The notes below the pieces were generated by a model. That model saw nothing but the letters and a program-made list of their open reading frames with translations. It made no database searches and had not been told where the DNA came from. A DNA stretch of 64,000 nt from an uncultured Sphingomonadaceae bacterium. Its GTDB lineage: Bacteria > Pseudomonadota > Alphaproteobacteria > Sphingomonadales > Sphingomonadaceae. Below are positions 47,423 to 56,138 of this stretch, piece by piece. The stretch's first letter is position 1. Each line of letters begins with the position of its first letter. The position numbers and the translations under genes are program-made. The stretch lies in assembly GCA_947503245.1 (NCBI GenBank), contig CANNCV010000001.1, forward strand, positions 1,301,501-1,365,500, read 5' to 3'.

Positions 47423-47449
47423 TTAGCACTCACATCTGCTGAGTGCCAA
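47423..47449. promoter_or_regulatory. CIRCE element (HrcA operator) of groESL
   Basis: TTAGCACTC-N9-GAGTGCCAA differs from the CIRCE consensus TTAGCACTC-N9-GAGTGCTAA in one base. HrcA bound here represses groESL until heat shock. On the minus strand TTGGCA and CTAATC, 17 bases apart, overlap the element and could be the promoter. Confidence 0.95.
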
Positions 47450-47682
47450 CACAGGCGCATATGGTCGGAGTGCTGCTTTGCGTCAAGGGATGCTTGCTAA
47501 AATTTTTGCATTATCACGTGAATATTTTGACTTATAATACTGACAATGCAAATCGTGCCGCAAAAATGCTAAGACGTAATTTTGCGTCACAATTTTTGAC
47601 CAGTTTCTATTGTCTATTGCATTTTACGCGCTTGTCAGCGATATTATGTAAGTGCGCTGCAAATGTATTTTGTGGCTGCACT

Positions 47683-47708
47683 GTAACCCCAACCCCCCAA
47701 CCAACGAA
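47683..47708 (+). promoter_or_regulatory. ECF (sigma-F type) promoter of the bufferin operon
   Basis: GTAACC (47683-47688) and CGAA (47705-47708) are separated by exactly 16 bases, matching the GTAACC-N16-CGAA motif I recall for the Caulobacter sigma-F regulon. It ends 77 bases before the bufA1 start, and the sigma factor gene is 2.8 kb downstream. Confidence 0.75.
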
Positions 47709-47785
47709 GTATCTGGTATGACGCGGTTGAAGACAAAATGTCCAACTCGTCGTTTTGATATTTTAAAAGTTTAAAGGAAAAACAA

Positions 47786-48070
47786 ATGGCTAATACCCTT
47801 GTAAAAGTTACCGCTGCTGCTGCTGCTCTTGCTGCTGCTGCTTCTCTGGCTTCTGCTCCAGCGGCTGCGCAATCAAAAGAAAAATGCTATGGCATCTCTC
47901 TTGCCGGTAAAAATGACTGCGCCGCTGGCCCAGGCACAAGCTGTGCTGGTACATCAACAGTTGATTACCAAGGCAATGCCTGGAAATATGTTGCTAAAGG
48001 CAGCTGCGTAAAACAAGGAGGTTCTTTGAAAGCGCGCAAAGGCAACAAAAAGCCAGTCGCACGCAAATAA
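47786..48070 (+). CDS. bufA1: Bufferin precursor BufA1 (DUF2282)
   Basis: The 94-residue preprotein has an Ala-rich signal peptide (residues 1-29, ending APAAAQ) and a mature core with four cysteines, C34, C45, C53 and C74, in [26 protein letters not shown] and KGSCVK. This is the pattern of DUF2282/bufferin precursors, whose cysteines are converted to thiooxazoles by an MNIO enzyme so that the exported peptide can bind copper. This is from recent family knowledge; modification here is inferred. The basic tail ([14 protein letters not shown]) is extra. It starts the operon with bufB 21 bases downstream. Confidence 0.9.
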   Translation: MANTLVKVTAAAAALAAAASLASAPAAAQSKEKCYGISLAGKNDCAAGPGTSCAGTSTVDYQGNAWKYVAKGSCVKQGGSLKARKGNKKPVARK

Positions 48071-48091
48071 TTTTTGCGCTAATGATACCGG

Positions 48092-49063
48092 ATGACCTCA
48101 ACTGCTTATCCTGACCACGCCAAAAATGGCGAAACGTCTACAAGCTATACTGGCCAGAATATCGATAATCGATTGAATGCATTACCGTTATCGGTCGGTA
48201 TAGGCTTAAAGCCAGTACATTATCATGATGTACTGGCGAGCGTGGACGACCAAATCGACGTCATGGCGCCGGGCTGGGTAGAGGTTCATCCGCAAAATTA
48301 TTTCGGTGATGGTGGTCCGCCACATAATTGGCTAACTGCCATCGCCGAGCATTTTCCTCTCAGTCTTCATAGTGTTGGCCTGTCAATGGGTTCTGCCGAT
48401 GGCGTAAGCCGCTATGATCTGGAGAAGATAGTTGCTTTGTGTGAGCGCTATAATCCGGCAAGTGTTTCTGATCATCTTAGCTGGAGCGGTCAAACAAGTG
48501 ATCGTTATCCCGACCTTCTACCTATCCCTTATACTCAGGCATCATTAGACCATTTCGCGCGCCAGATTGATATTGTGCAGGAAAGATTGGGTCGTACTAT
48601 CTTGGTGGAGAACCCGTCGCGTTATCTGGGTTATAAAGATGATGTGATGGACGAGATTGATTTCATCCATAAAATATGTGCGGCAACGGGCTGCGGGCTA
48701 TTGTTCGACATAAATAATGTTGAGGTCAGCAGCACCAATATGTCTGTTATGGACCCGGAGCATCAAATGCCCGGCCCAAGAGATTATATTGATGCTATCG
48801 ACCCTGCAATTGTTGGGGAAATCCATTTGGCTGGCCATGCGCGCGAAGACCATGATGATGGGCCTTTGCTCATCGACGATCATGGCAGCGCAGTAAATGA
48901 TCTGTGCTGGTCCTTATATGAGCGTTTTATCGCCAGATCCGGGCCAAAACCGACATTGATTGAATGGGACACGGATATACCCGATTATGCGGTTTTGATG
49001 GAGCAGGTCGCCATTGCGCGCTCGGTCATGGCCAAAGCCTTGCCGCGTGTAGACGCTGCATAA
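48092..49063 (+). CDS. bufB: MNIO family bufferin-modifying enzyme (DUF692)
   Basis: The 323-residue DUF692/MNIO protein uses a multinuclear iron site to install heterocycles on bufferin cysteines. The TIM-barrel motifs are visible: VGIGLKPVHYHDVLAS, GWVEVHPQNYFGDGG, FPLSLHSVGLSMGS, VSDHLSWS, ILVENPSRYLGY, LLFDINNVEVSSTN and GEIHLAGHARED. These supply the His, Asp, Glu and Asn ligands of the metal centre. It lies between the bufA1 precursor and bufC (12-base gap). Confidence 0.95.
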   Translation: MTSTAYPDHAKNGETSTSYTGQNIDNRLNALPLSVGIGLKPVHYHDVLASVDDQIDVMAPGWVEVHPQNYFGDGGPPHNWLTAIAEHFPLSLHSVGLSMGSADGVSRYDLEKIVALCERYNPASVSDHLSWSGQTSDRYPDLLPIPYTQASLDHFARQIDIVQERLGRTILVENPSRYLGYKDDVMDEIDFIHKICAATGCGLLFDINNVEVSSTNMSVMDPEHQMPGPRDYIDAIDPAIVGEIHLAGHAREDHDDGPLLIDDHGSAVNDLCWSLYERFIARSGPKPTLIEWDTDIPDYAVLMEQVAIARSVMAKALPRVDAA

Positions 49064-49075
49064 AGCCGGCATATA

Positions 49076-49846
49076 ATGGAAAGTTCAAAAACAAATAATG
49101 GTGCCGATCTTTTGGCCGATGGCCAATCCGGCTTTATGGATGCCTTGCAAAAAGGGCCTGACCATTTGCCATCCAATTTGTTCAGTGGTTCGCGCTATCG
49201 TGCCTTTATTGGCGTAAAGGCCCATGCCAATACTATTTCCCATGCACGGCTGGTTGCGCTTGAGGATACTTATCCCAGACTACGAGAGCGCTTAGGTGAT
49301 GAGGCATTTAATCAACTGAGCCGTGATTATCTGGAATATGGCGATGTTCGCCAAAATGATATAAATGGTTTGGGGCGAGACTTTGCCGAATTTATCGATG
49401 CACAGGGCGTAGATAAAGCCAGCAGTGATTTGGCGCATATCGAATGGGCTTGGCTAAAAAGCTATCATGCAGCCGATGCAGAAGCCCTTAATATGCAGGA
49501 TATTGCTGCTCTGGATGAGGCAGCATTGATGGAATTGCCCATCGCTTTCCATCCATCTGTGCAGCATATCATGCTGCACGCTCCATTGGCGCCGGAATTG
49601 GGGTTGGAAGTGCCAGCAGATGACCATTTGGCCGCCATTGCCATCGTGCGACAACAAAATGACGTTTTGCTCTTTCCGCAAACCACTGAGCAAAAAGACA
49701 TTTTTATTTGCTGCAAAAATTCGGTACTGATGCGTAACCTTTTAGAATCCGCTGTCGAAACTATAGGGGAGACGCACGCTGTAGAACATATTTTTGCTCT
49801 TGTCGGAGCAGGGTTTCTAAAGCGTTCGGACAACGAACAAAACTAA
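49076..49846 (+). CDS. bufC: Bufferin partner protein BufC (DUF2063 family)
   Basis: The 256-residue DUF2063 protein is the usual companion of MNIO enzymes, thought to bind the precursor and present it to the enzyme. The N-terminal domain shows LADGQSGFMDALQKGPDHL, FSGSRYRAFIGVKAHANTIS and ALEDTYPRLRERLGDEAFNQLSRDYL in the expected order; the C-terminal half is a looser alpha/beta region. It starts 12 bases after bufB. An exact GTAACC-N16-CGAA element lies inside its 3' part. Confidence 0.92.
   Translation: MESSKTNNGADLLADGQSGFMDALQKGPDHLPSNLFSGSRYRAFIGVKAHANTISHARLVALEDTYPRLRERLGDEAFNQLSRDYLEYGDVRQNDINGLGRDFAEFIDAQGVDKASSDLAHIEWAWLKSYHAADAEALNMQDIAALDEAALMELPIAFHPSVQHIMLHAPLAPELGLEVPADDHLAAIAIVRQQNDVLLFPQTTEQKDIFICCKNSVLMRNLLESAVETIGETHAVEHIFALVGAGFLKRSDNEQN
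49734..49759 (+). promoter_or_regulatory. Second sigma-F type promoter inside bufC
   Basis: GTAACC (49734-49739) and CGAA (49756-49759) are again separated by exactly 16 bases. The element is in the 3' end of bufC, about 165 bases ahead of the doxX start, and could give extra doxX transcript. Confidence 0.5.
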
Positions 49847-49925
49847 TGATTGCAGCGGCTGGTAAAGCCATGGTTTCGGCCATATGGGCTTGCTGTCAGC
49901 CAGATTGTAAAAATGGGATAATATA

Positions 49926-50381
49926 ATGAAAAATCTAATTTCCAAAATCGAAACTCTGACCTCAAACCCGTTTTTGGTGAGTGTCTTTTTGCTTCTAACA
50001 CGGATTACACTAGGCGGTATCTTCTGGCGGTCTGCTACAACCCGCTTTGAAGAAGGCAGCTGGACCACCTTGAACGAGAACGCAATTTACCAGTTTTCCG
50101 ATGTTCCTTTTAATCAGGTGCCTGTGATTAACGGCGAATTCGGTGCGTATTTCACAACATTCAGTGAATTGGCGGTATCCATTTTGTTGTTTCTTGGTTT
50201 CGCAACGCGCCTGAGCGCTCTGGCTACCATTGGCATGATGAGCGTAATCCAGATTTTCGTTTTCCCGACTATCCCGCACCTTTGGGGCGTGGTCTTTATG
50301 TGGGCCATCATGGCGATTGTGCTCGTGGCTAAAGGCGGCGGAATGTTTTCAGTCGACCGTTTGTTCACTAAGGCAGGATAA
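49926..50381 (+). CDS. DoxX family membrane protein of the bufferin operon
   Basis: The 151-residue inner-membrane protein has four hydrophobic segments (FLVSVFLLLTRITLGGIFW, FTTFSELAVSILLFLGFA, LATIGMMSVIQIFVF, LWGVVFMWAIMAIVLVAKGG) and the DoxX pattern SELAVSILLFLGFATRLSALA. DoxX proteins often accompany DUF2282/DUF692 operons; their role (quinone or thiol related) is unclear. It is separated from bufC by 79 bases and followed by a terminator, so it ends the transcript. Confidence 0.9.
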   Translation: MKNLISKIETLTSNPFLVSVFLLLTRITLGGIFWRSATTRFEEGSWTTLNENAIYQFSDVPFNQVPVINGEFGAYFTTFSELAVSILLFLGFATRLSALATIGMMSVIQIFVFPTIPHLWGVVFMWAIMAIVLVAKGGGMFSVDRLFTKAG

Positions 50382-50402
50382 TTCTGCTAACTGCTTGATT
50401 GC

Positions 50403-50436
50403 AAAGTCCGGTTGGTCATATGATCCGCCGGACTTT
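50403..50436 (+). terminator. Rho-independent terminator after doxX
   Basis: AAAGTCCGG and CCGGACTTT are exact 9-base arms around a 16-base loop, followed by T. The U-run is short, so strength is moderate. It separates the buf operon from sigF. Confidence 0.65.
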
Positions 50437-50498
50437 TGCTAAAGAAAGAAGTGAATTTTGTTTCTTGCCAATTGTTTCGGGATGATGTGTAAGCAATA

Positions 50499-51083
50499 AT
50501 GTTTAAAAGGCTGCACAGCTTGCAGCAAAATAATGGGCGATGGATCAACCCTCTTATGGCAGCAAATGAAGATAGCCTCCGGCATCTTATGACTAAGGCG
50601 CAACAGGGCGACAAACGCTCTTATGCTCTGCTGTTAGAGGAATGCCAAAAATGGTTGAAGCGCTATTATGCGCGCAAAATTCCACCTGCGGCACTTGATG
50701 ATCTTGTGCAAGAGACCTTGATTTCCGTTCATAGAAAATTGTCTAGCTATGATCCTTCAAGGCCTTTCCTGCCATGGCTGGCGGCTATTGGCCGCTACCG
50801 CTGGATCGATCATTTGCGCAAAGTGTATCGCGCTGACGAGACTGGTTTAGAAGAAGAATTGCTGGCAGACCCTGCTGAAGAACCGGTTTCTGCTAAAGTG
50901 AGCTTGGACAAACTATTGGACATGCTTCCGGAAAAGCAGGCATCTGTTATCCGTATGGTGAAAATTCAGGGCCTTTCCATTACGGAGGCAGCAGCAATGA
51001 CTGGTCAATCGGAATCCCTTGTGAAGGTGAATGTGCATAGGGGCATAAAAAAAATGAATGTTTTGGTAGAAAATTCTGAGTAA
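50499..51083 (+). CDS. sigF: ECF RNA polymerase sigma factor (SigF-like)
   Basis: The 194-residue sigma70-family ECF factor has region 2 (ALDDLVQETLISVHRKLSSYDPSRPFLPWLAAIGRYRWIDHLRK) and region 4 (LDMLPEKQASVIRMVKIQGLSITEAAAMTGQSESLVKVNVHRGIKKM) in pieces of the usual order. The strong neighbourhood (bufferin operon, NrsF-type anti-sigma) and the matching promoters identify it with the Caulobacter SigF group, which responds to metal stress. The ATG at 50499 gives a 19-residue extension; ATG 50556 (MAANEDSLRHL) may be the true start. Confidence 0.88.
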   Translation: MFKRLHSLQQNNGRWINPLMAANEDSLRHLMTKAQQGDKRSYALLLEECQKWLKRYYARKIPPAALDDLVQETLISVHRKLSSYDPSRPFLPWLAAIGRYRWIDHLRKVYRADETGLEEELLADPAEEPVSAKVSLDKLLDMLPEKQASVIRMVKIQGLSITEAAAMTGQSESLVKVNVHRGIKKMNVLVENSE

Positions 51084-51085
51084 GT

Positions 51086-51110
51086 GTAACTTTATCAGAA
51101 TCTGCACGAA
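51086..51110 (+). promoter_or_regulatory. Possible weaker sigma-F type promoter before nrsF
   Basis: GTAACT (51086-51091) and CGAA (51107-51110) are 15 bases apart, one fewer than in the two exact copies. It lies 124 bases before the nrsF start. Function uncertain. Confidence 0.35.
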
Positions 51111-51234
51111 TACCAGATATAGAATGTCCCACAATTGCGTTTGCAAGACTGGGAGAATGAAAGTTTGAAGCAGTTAGTAGGCACTGCCAGCATGGCTGTT
51201 AAAGCATTGAAAATATGGAATTGAGTAAACGATT

Positions 51235-51927
51235 ATGACAATATCTCAGGGGAATGGCGGTACTACGCAACCATTTAGCATCGATGATCTCGTTGCTGAT
51301 CTGACACCTGTGAATCCTGTGCGGATCCGTGACGGCATCGCTATGGCACTCGCTCTCACACTGTTTATCAGTGTCGCAATTTCTTTTTATCTCGGCATCC
51401 GTAGCGGCCTTGCCGCAGGAAATTTTGAGACGATCTTTGTAGCACGTACATTCGCGCTTCTGGCGCTTGGCGGTGTTAGTGCTTATGCGGCTATGTCGTT
51501 GGCTCGTCCTGCTGTAGATACAAATCTGCGAAAAGTTGAAACCACGGCCTCACGTATAGTTTTGGGTATGGCTTCGGTCTTTCCAATTTTGGCTTTGATT
51601 TATTTCTTTGCAGATATGCCGCGCAGTAGCGTTGAGGCCGTAGCAATTTTTGACCCATCAATTGGCCGCGAATGCCTTACTTATAGTGGTCTTTCTGCTC
51701 TTGCTATCGGCAGTGCTATCACTGTTTGGTTACGCCGCGGTGCGGTTGTTTCACCTGAGCGTGCTGGCTGGTTAACTGGTCTTGCGGCTGGTGGTTTTGG
51801 CGCAGCTGCCTACAGTTTATTCTGTCCAATGGACAGTGTGGTTTATATCGGTACATGGTTCACAATGGCTGTTGCTATGGCTGCGGTTGCCGGGCGTCTG
51901 GTGGTTCCATCACTGCTGCGTTGGTAA
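51235..51927 (+). CDS. nrsF: NrsF/DUF1109-family anti-sigma factor
   Basis: The 230-residue membrane protein has a short cytoplasmic N-terminus (IDDLVADLTPVNPVRIRD, typical of the family) and six hydrophobic segments. Two cysteines, C147 (RECLTY) and C197 (LFCPMD), sit where NrsF proteins carry the conserved pair needed to sense chromate/cadmium-type stress. NrsF holds the sigma factor at the membrane until it is released by metal stress. It lies 151 bases after sigF and ends in a strong terminator. Confidence 0.9.
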   Translation: MTISQGNGGTTQPFSIDDLVADLTPVNPVRIRDGIAMALALTLFISVAISFYLGIRSGLAAGNFETIFVARTFALLALGGVSAYAAMSLARPAVDTNLRKVETTASRIVLGMASVFPILALIYFFADMPRSSVEAVAIFDPSIGRECLTYSGLSALAIGSAITVWLRRGAVVSPERAGWLTGLAAGGFGAAAYSLFCPMDSVVYIGTWFTMAVAMAAVAGRLVVPSLLRW

Positions 51928-51960
51928 GCACAAACGACCAAAGCATCGTTATAATCGATT

Positions 51961-51985
51961 AAAGGGGCAGATATGCCCCTTTTTT
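51961..51985 (+). terminator. Rho-independent terminator after nrsF
   Basis: AAAGGGGCA and TGCCCCTTT are exact 9-base arms with a GATA loop, followed by TTTC. It ends the sigF-nrsF unit. Confidence 0.85.
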
Positions 51986-52019
51986 CTTGCCTAAGCGTGT
52001 AATATATCCCTTATACGTT

Positions 52020-53957
52020 ATGAAAAGCCTGATCCAGAAAGTGATCGGGGCAATAGGGGTTATTATTAAGATGGCATTTGTCAAAGGCGCTTGGTCTGTT
52101 CTGGTGGGCATTAAGGACGCATTGGTCCTGATTTTTATGCTCATATTTTTCGTTGTGTTGCTGAGTGTTTTGTCGAGCAAACCAAATCCCGCATCTGTGC
52201 AGGAAGGCGCCCTATTGTTCACGCTAGACGGTGTGATTGTCGAAGAAAAATCAAATATTGATCCTTTGGCTGCCCTGACATCTGGGGCTCAGCCTATCAA
52301 AGAATTCCGTTTGCGGGATGTTGTTCGTGCCCTTGAAGGTGCAGTGGATGATGATGCCGTGAAGGTCGTTGTTTTGGACCTTGACCGTTTCCTTGGTGGT
52401 GGACAGGCCAGTATGGAAAATATCGGTGATGCCATTGCGGAGGTTCGCAAGGCAGGTAAGCCGGTTATGGCTTTTGCGACAGGCTATAGTGATAGTGGAT
52501 ATCAACTGGCCGCCCATGCCAGTGAAATCTGGATGGATCCGCTAGGGGGTGTTGTTGCGGCTGGGCCAGGTGGAAACCGGCTTTATTATAAAGACCTGAT
52601 CGATCGGCTGAAAATCACAACCCACATCTATAAGGTTGGAACTTATAAAAGCGCAGTCGAGCCTTATGCGCGTAATGATCAATCGGAAGAAGCCAAAGAA
52701 GCACTGAAGGCGGTATATGATGCATTGTGGGATCGCTATCTATACGATGTAGAAGAAGCCCGGCCAGCAGCGGGGCTGCGTGAATATGCTTTGGACCCAG
52801 CAAAATTTGCCTTGGCTGCAAATGGCGATCTGGCAAAGTTGGCACTGGACCAGAAACTCGTCGATAAATTGGGTGATCGCGTTGCCTTTGGCAATGCTGT
52901 TGCTGAAAAAGCGGGCGTGGATGATGAAGACCGTCCGGGTAGTTTTAAGAAAACCAACCTAGCTGTCTGGCTCGCTGCGAATGAAGAAGAGCGTTCGGGC
53001 GAGGCGATCGGCGTCATAAACATTGCCGGTACGATTGTTGATGGAGAGGCCGGTGCAGGTGTTGCTGCAGGCGGACGTATTGCCAAGCAACTTTACGATG
53101 GTTTGGCCGATCGCGATTTGAAGGCCTTGGTGGTGCGGGTTAATTCTCCGGGCGGCTCTGTTCTGGCGTCTGAACAAATCCGTAAGGCCATTGAACGCTA
53201 TAAGGAAAAGGATATCCCCGTTGTCGTTTCAATGGGTAATGTTGCAGCGAGTGGAGGATATTGGGTTTCCACACCGGCAAGCAAAATCTTTGCCGAGCCT
53301 ACAACAATCACAGGGTCCATTGGTATATTTGCAGTTATTCCGAGCTTTGAACGCGCGCTTGATGATATTGGGATAAATGCAGATGGCGTGCAGACTACAC
53401 CATTATCAGGGCAGCCGGATTTTTCTGGCGGCTTTAACGACAGTCTGGACAGTGTTATCCAAAGTGGCATTGAGAATAATTATACGCGCTTTTTGACTCT
53501 TGTGGCGAAATCACGCGGCAAGACAAATGATGAGATTGATGCCATTGGACAAGGCCGCATATGGGATGGCGGCACAGCAAGGCAGCTTGGTCTGGTTGAT
53601 GGTCTAGGCGGCATGGAAGAGGCTTTAGCCGCTGCCGCTGAGCTTGCCAAAATTGAAGGTGACTATCACGCATTATATCTTGAGCCTGTTCCTGATCAGC
53701 TATCAGTTTTCTTGAATAGCTTGGCCAGTGAGCAGCAGAGCGAATATCGCGGCGGCTATGATGTGATTGCCCGCATGTCTCTTGCGCGGCAGGCGACAGC
53801 TGGCCGCTTGGTTACAGACATGCAGCGTCTGGTAACGCTTCAAGGCGCACAAGCGGAATGTTTGGAATGTACAAACCTTACGCCTGATTATCGCAGCGGA
53901 GCACAAGCAAATAGCCTGATAGCCAAATGGCTAGCATCGGTGCCGGCTAAACAATAA
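52020..53957 (+). CDS. sppA: Signal peptide peptidase SppA (67 kDa type)
   Basis: The 645-residue membrane serine protease degrades cleaved signal peptides. A single N-terminal membrane anchor (ALVLIFMLIFFVVLLSVLS) precedes two tandem crotonase-like domains. The catalytic lysine K210 is in YKVGTYKSAVEP and the serine S411 in AASGGYWVS, matching E. coli K209 and S409 in position. The upstream in-frame TTG (51987) is not a likely start; ATG 52020 leads directly into the membrane anchor region. Single gene, convergent with the lectin-like gene. Confidence 0.95.
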   Translation: MKSLIQKVIGAIGVIIKMAFVKGAWSVLVGIKDALVLIFMLIFFVVLLSVLSSKPNPASVQEGALLFTLDGVIVEEKSNIDPLAALTSGAQPIKEFRLRDVVRALEGAVDDDAVKVVVLDLDRFLGGGQASMENIGDAIAEVRKAGKPVMAFATGYSDSGYQLAAHASEIWMDPLGGVVAAGPGGNRLYYKDLIDRLKITTHIYKVGTYKSAVEPYARNDQSEEAKEALKAVYDALWDRYLYDVEEARPAAGLREYALDPAKFALAANGDLAKLALDQKLVDKLGDRVAFGNAVAEKAGVDDEDRPGSFKKTNLAVWLAANEEERSGEAIGVINIAGTIVDGEAGAGVAAGGRIAKQLYDGLADRDLKALVVRVNSPGGSVLASEQIRKAIERYKEKDIPVVVSMGNVAASGGYWVSTPASKIFAEPTTITGSIGIFAVIPSFERALDDIGINADGVQTTPLSGQPDFSGGFNDSLDSVIQSGIENNYTRFLTLVAKSRGKTNDEIDAIGQGRIWDGGTARQLGLVDGLGGMEEALAAAAELAKIEGDYHALYLEPVPDQLSVFLNSLASEQQSEYRGGYDVIARMSLARQATAGRLVTDMQRLVTLQGAQAECLECTNLTPDYRSGAQANSLIAKWLASVPAKQ

Positions 53958-53976
53958 CGATAGCATTTGATGCAGT

Positions 53977-55413
53977 TTATTTGATACGGGCGCGGTATCG
54001 CAGGTTAAACTCACCGGGCCCTGTGCCGCGATTGCCTTCTAATGTTCCGGAAGGTTGAATCCGCAATATGGCAACATTGTCATCTGCGCCATTGGCGTCA
54101 GCTGTGGGCGTAATCAAAGTATTGCCGCTGTCTAAGAAAAATAAAGAATCGTCTGTTGCGGCCAAATCTGTGAAACTGAAATTCAGTAATGCTGTGCCAT
54201 TGACCTCGGCAATAGCAACAGGGCCGGAGCCACTGCCTTCAATGTTAGTGACAAGAAGATCAGTATTGGGTGACAAAGTGTCGTTTATAATGAGTGAACC
54301 CAAATTGGGCGGTGCATTGCCGACATTGCGTACAGTAACGATATATTCCCTAATGGCACCAGGAAGCGAGAACCCGTTAAGGCTGGTGCCTGATATGGTG
54401 GCGCTCACTTTGGTGACCTCTATTTCCGCACGCAAATTGGCATGGAAAGGCCGTGAAAAGGCTATAATCGCTGCCGACTCTGCATCACCGGCGGCAACGG
54501 AACGTTCATTGTCCTGATCAGTATCTTCGTCAACGCGAAGGCCGATTGTTGATGCGTTGAAGGAACAGTAGCGAAACCAGCCACCATCGCCGTTAAATCT
54601 TGTGCGTTTTTTTGCGACTGCGACAACGGTTGACGATGTTACGGGTAGGGAAACACTAAAACAGCCATCATCCCAACCACGAACAGTATTTCCGCTATTC
54701 GCTGCGCCCCAGTTTATCGTCACGCCGTTAATATCGGGGAAGCTTTCGTTTCTGGCGGATGGGAAAGCTATCCAGCCGACTGTCTCAGTCAGGACAGTGC
54801 CTATTGCAGACTGGCTGCGTTCTAATGCTAATTGAAAGCCTGCGTTGCTGGCATTAAAGGTCAAAGCCGTAATGTGGGGTCGTGAACTTTGGGTTGGAAC
54901 GTCACGGGTTTCGCTATTTGCAGTTTGTATTTGCGCCAAAACTGTCGCTGTGTTGGCCAATGGTGCAGTGAAAAACACGGGGGTAGAGCCGGCCGAACCA
55001 CTGACGCCGGGGCCTAGTTGCACGGCACTGGTATTGGTGCGTCTGGCTTCTATTGCATCGCCTCCGGGCAGGATGTGCCGTCCCGGCTCAACTGCAATGT
55101 ACTGAACGGATTGTGCGAGGTGGCGGCCGTCAAAATTATCAGGTTCTATGACTAAAGCGTTGAACCCAGTGGTCGTTATGTTTGTTATACGTATCGACGC
55201 TGAATTACCGCCTACTTGGTCACTTATAGCAACAACGATTGGAGGAACGTCAAAAGTTTGTTGGAAAGTAACGGGAGTTGGAACACGCGTACCAACGGCC
55301 AAAGTATCATTTGCTGTAAACCTGCCGGCCTCTAGACGCCCCGCATGGGCAGCTGGCGCCGAAATAATCGCCAGCATGAATAGCAAACAGGTAAGGATAG
55401 TCTTCTTTTCCAT
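53977..55413 (-). CDS. Secreted protein with H-type-lectin-like and DUF11-like domains
   Basis: The 478-residue product has a signal peptide (LTCLLFMLAIISAPAAHA) and is exported. The region after it (LEAGRFTANDTLAVGTRVPT, TFDVPPIVVAISDQVGGNSA, RITNITTTGFNALVIEPD) has the strand pattern of H-type lectins and is repeated once in the middle (TGWIAFP-like strands around residues 200-260). Residues about 330-470 resemble the DUF11 conserved repeat (EVTKVSATISGTS, REYIVTVRNVGNAPPN, NDTLSPNTDLLVT). It is probably a surface or periplasmic adhesive protein; function unknown. Start ATG 55413 gives a clean signal peptide. Confidence 0.75.
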   Translation of the reverse strand: MEKKTILTCLLFMLAIISAPAAHAGRLEAGRFTANDTLAVGTRVPTPVTFQQTFDVPPIVVAISDQVGGNSASIRITNITTTGFNALVIEPDNFDGRHLAQSVQYIAVEPGRHILPGGDAIEARRTNTSAVQLGPGVSGSAGSTPVFFTAPLANTATVLAQIQTANSETRDVPTQSSRPHITALTFNASNAGFQLALERSQSAIGTVLTETVGWIAFPSARNESFPDINGVTINWGAANSGNTVRGWDDGCFSVSLPVTSSTVVAVAKKRTRFNGDGGWFRYCSFNASTIGLRVDEDTDQDNERSVAAGDAESAAIIAFSRPFHANLRAEIEVTKVSATISGTSLNGFSLPGAIREYIVTVRNVGNAPPNLGSLIINDTLSPNTDLLVTNIEGSGSGPVAIAEVNGTALLNFSFTDLAATDDSLFFLDSGNTLITPTADANGADDNVAILRIQPSGTLEGNRGTGPGEFNLRYRARIK

Positions 55414-55545
55414 GATTTCACTAAACACAGACTGGTTAATCATATATGTGATATTATGTTCAACTTGGTAAAATCTTATCACAATGCTTATTTTTATCTG
55501 AATTACTTAGCTGCTCTGACTTTTCACGACTGATATGAAGCCTTG

Positions 55546-55574
55546 TTGACAGCCATAGGGCAGGGGGCTATGCG
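55546..55574 (+). promoter_or_regulatory. Candidate promoter of the rpsM operon
   Basis: TTGACA (55546-55551) is followed after 17 bases by TATGCG (55569-55574). The -35 is perfect, the -10 is weaker. It would start a leader of about 120 bases ahead of rpsM. Confidence 0.45.
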
Positions 55575-55702
55575 CATCGGACAAGAACGTTTTGATTCTT
55601 CCAGCGGTGTCTTCGTGCATGGCTGGTTTTTCGTATTTGTACATAAGCTATGAGATGGGCCGGATTATCATGATCACGCCCGTGGAGCAGGAGAACAGTT
55701 AA

Positions 55703-56071
55703 GTGGCACGTATTGCCGGGGTAAACATCCCAACAAATAAACGCGTAATTATCGCGCTTACATATATTCATGGAATTGGCCGGACCAAGGCTCTGGAAAT
55801 TGCTGACAAGCTTGGCATTGACCATACGCGCCGTGTTCAGGACCTGAGCGACGCAGAAGTCTTGCAAATTCGCGAAACAATTGACGCTGACCATATGGTT
55901 GAGGGTGATTTGCGCCGTGATACAGCAATGAACATCAAGCGTTTGATGGATCTGGCCTGCTATCGTGGTTTGCGCCATCGTCGTGGTTTGCCAGTGCGCG
56001 GTCAGCGTACGCATACCAACGCCCGTACCCGCAAGGGTAAAGCCAAGCCGATTGCCGGTAAAAAGAAATAA
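55703..56071 (+). CDS. rpsM: 30S ribosomal protein S13
   Basis: The 122-residue S13 of the small-subunit head. [32 protein letters not shown] is the classic N-terminus and [23 protein letters not shown] the conserved basic end that contacts tRNA. It starts with GTG, with AGGAGA eight bases upstream. It leads the operon rpsM-rpsK-rpoA-rplQ; secY and adk, which usually precede it, are not found here. Confidence 0.98.
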   Translation: MARIAGVNIPTNKRVIIALTYIHGIGRTKALEIADKLGIDHTRRVQDLSDAEVLQIRETIDADHMVEGDLRRDTAMNIKRLMDLACYRGLRHRRGLPVRGQRTHTNARTRKGKAKPIAGKKK

Positions 56072-56138
56072 TCTGCTGCTGCGCTGCTGTCTTTGGGGCA
56101 GGGCGCTTTACGGCAATTGCTGATTTCAGGAAGATATT

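Noticed and set aside
47371-47682. Extra gene between groES and the bufA1 promoter
   Set aside because: Apart from CIRCE and the sigma-F promoter I see no frame with a ribosome-binding site in this stretch of about 310 bases.
51124-51168. 14-residue ORF with two cysteines between sigF and nrsF
   Set aside because: Too short to support as a gene, with no ribosome-binding site; possibly chance.
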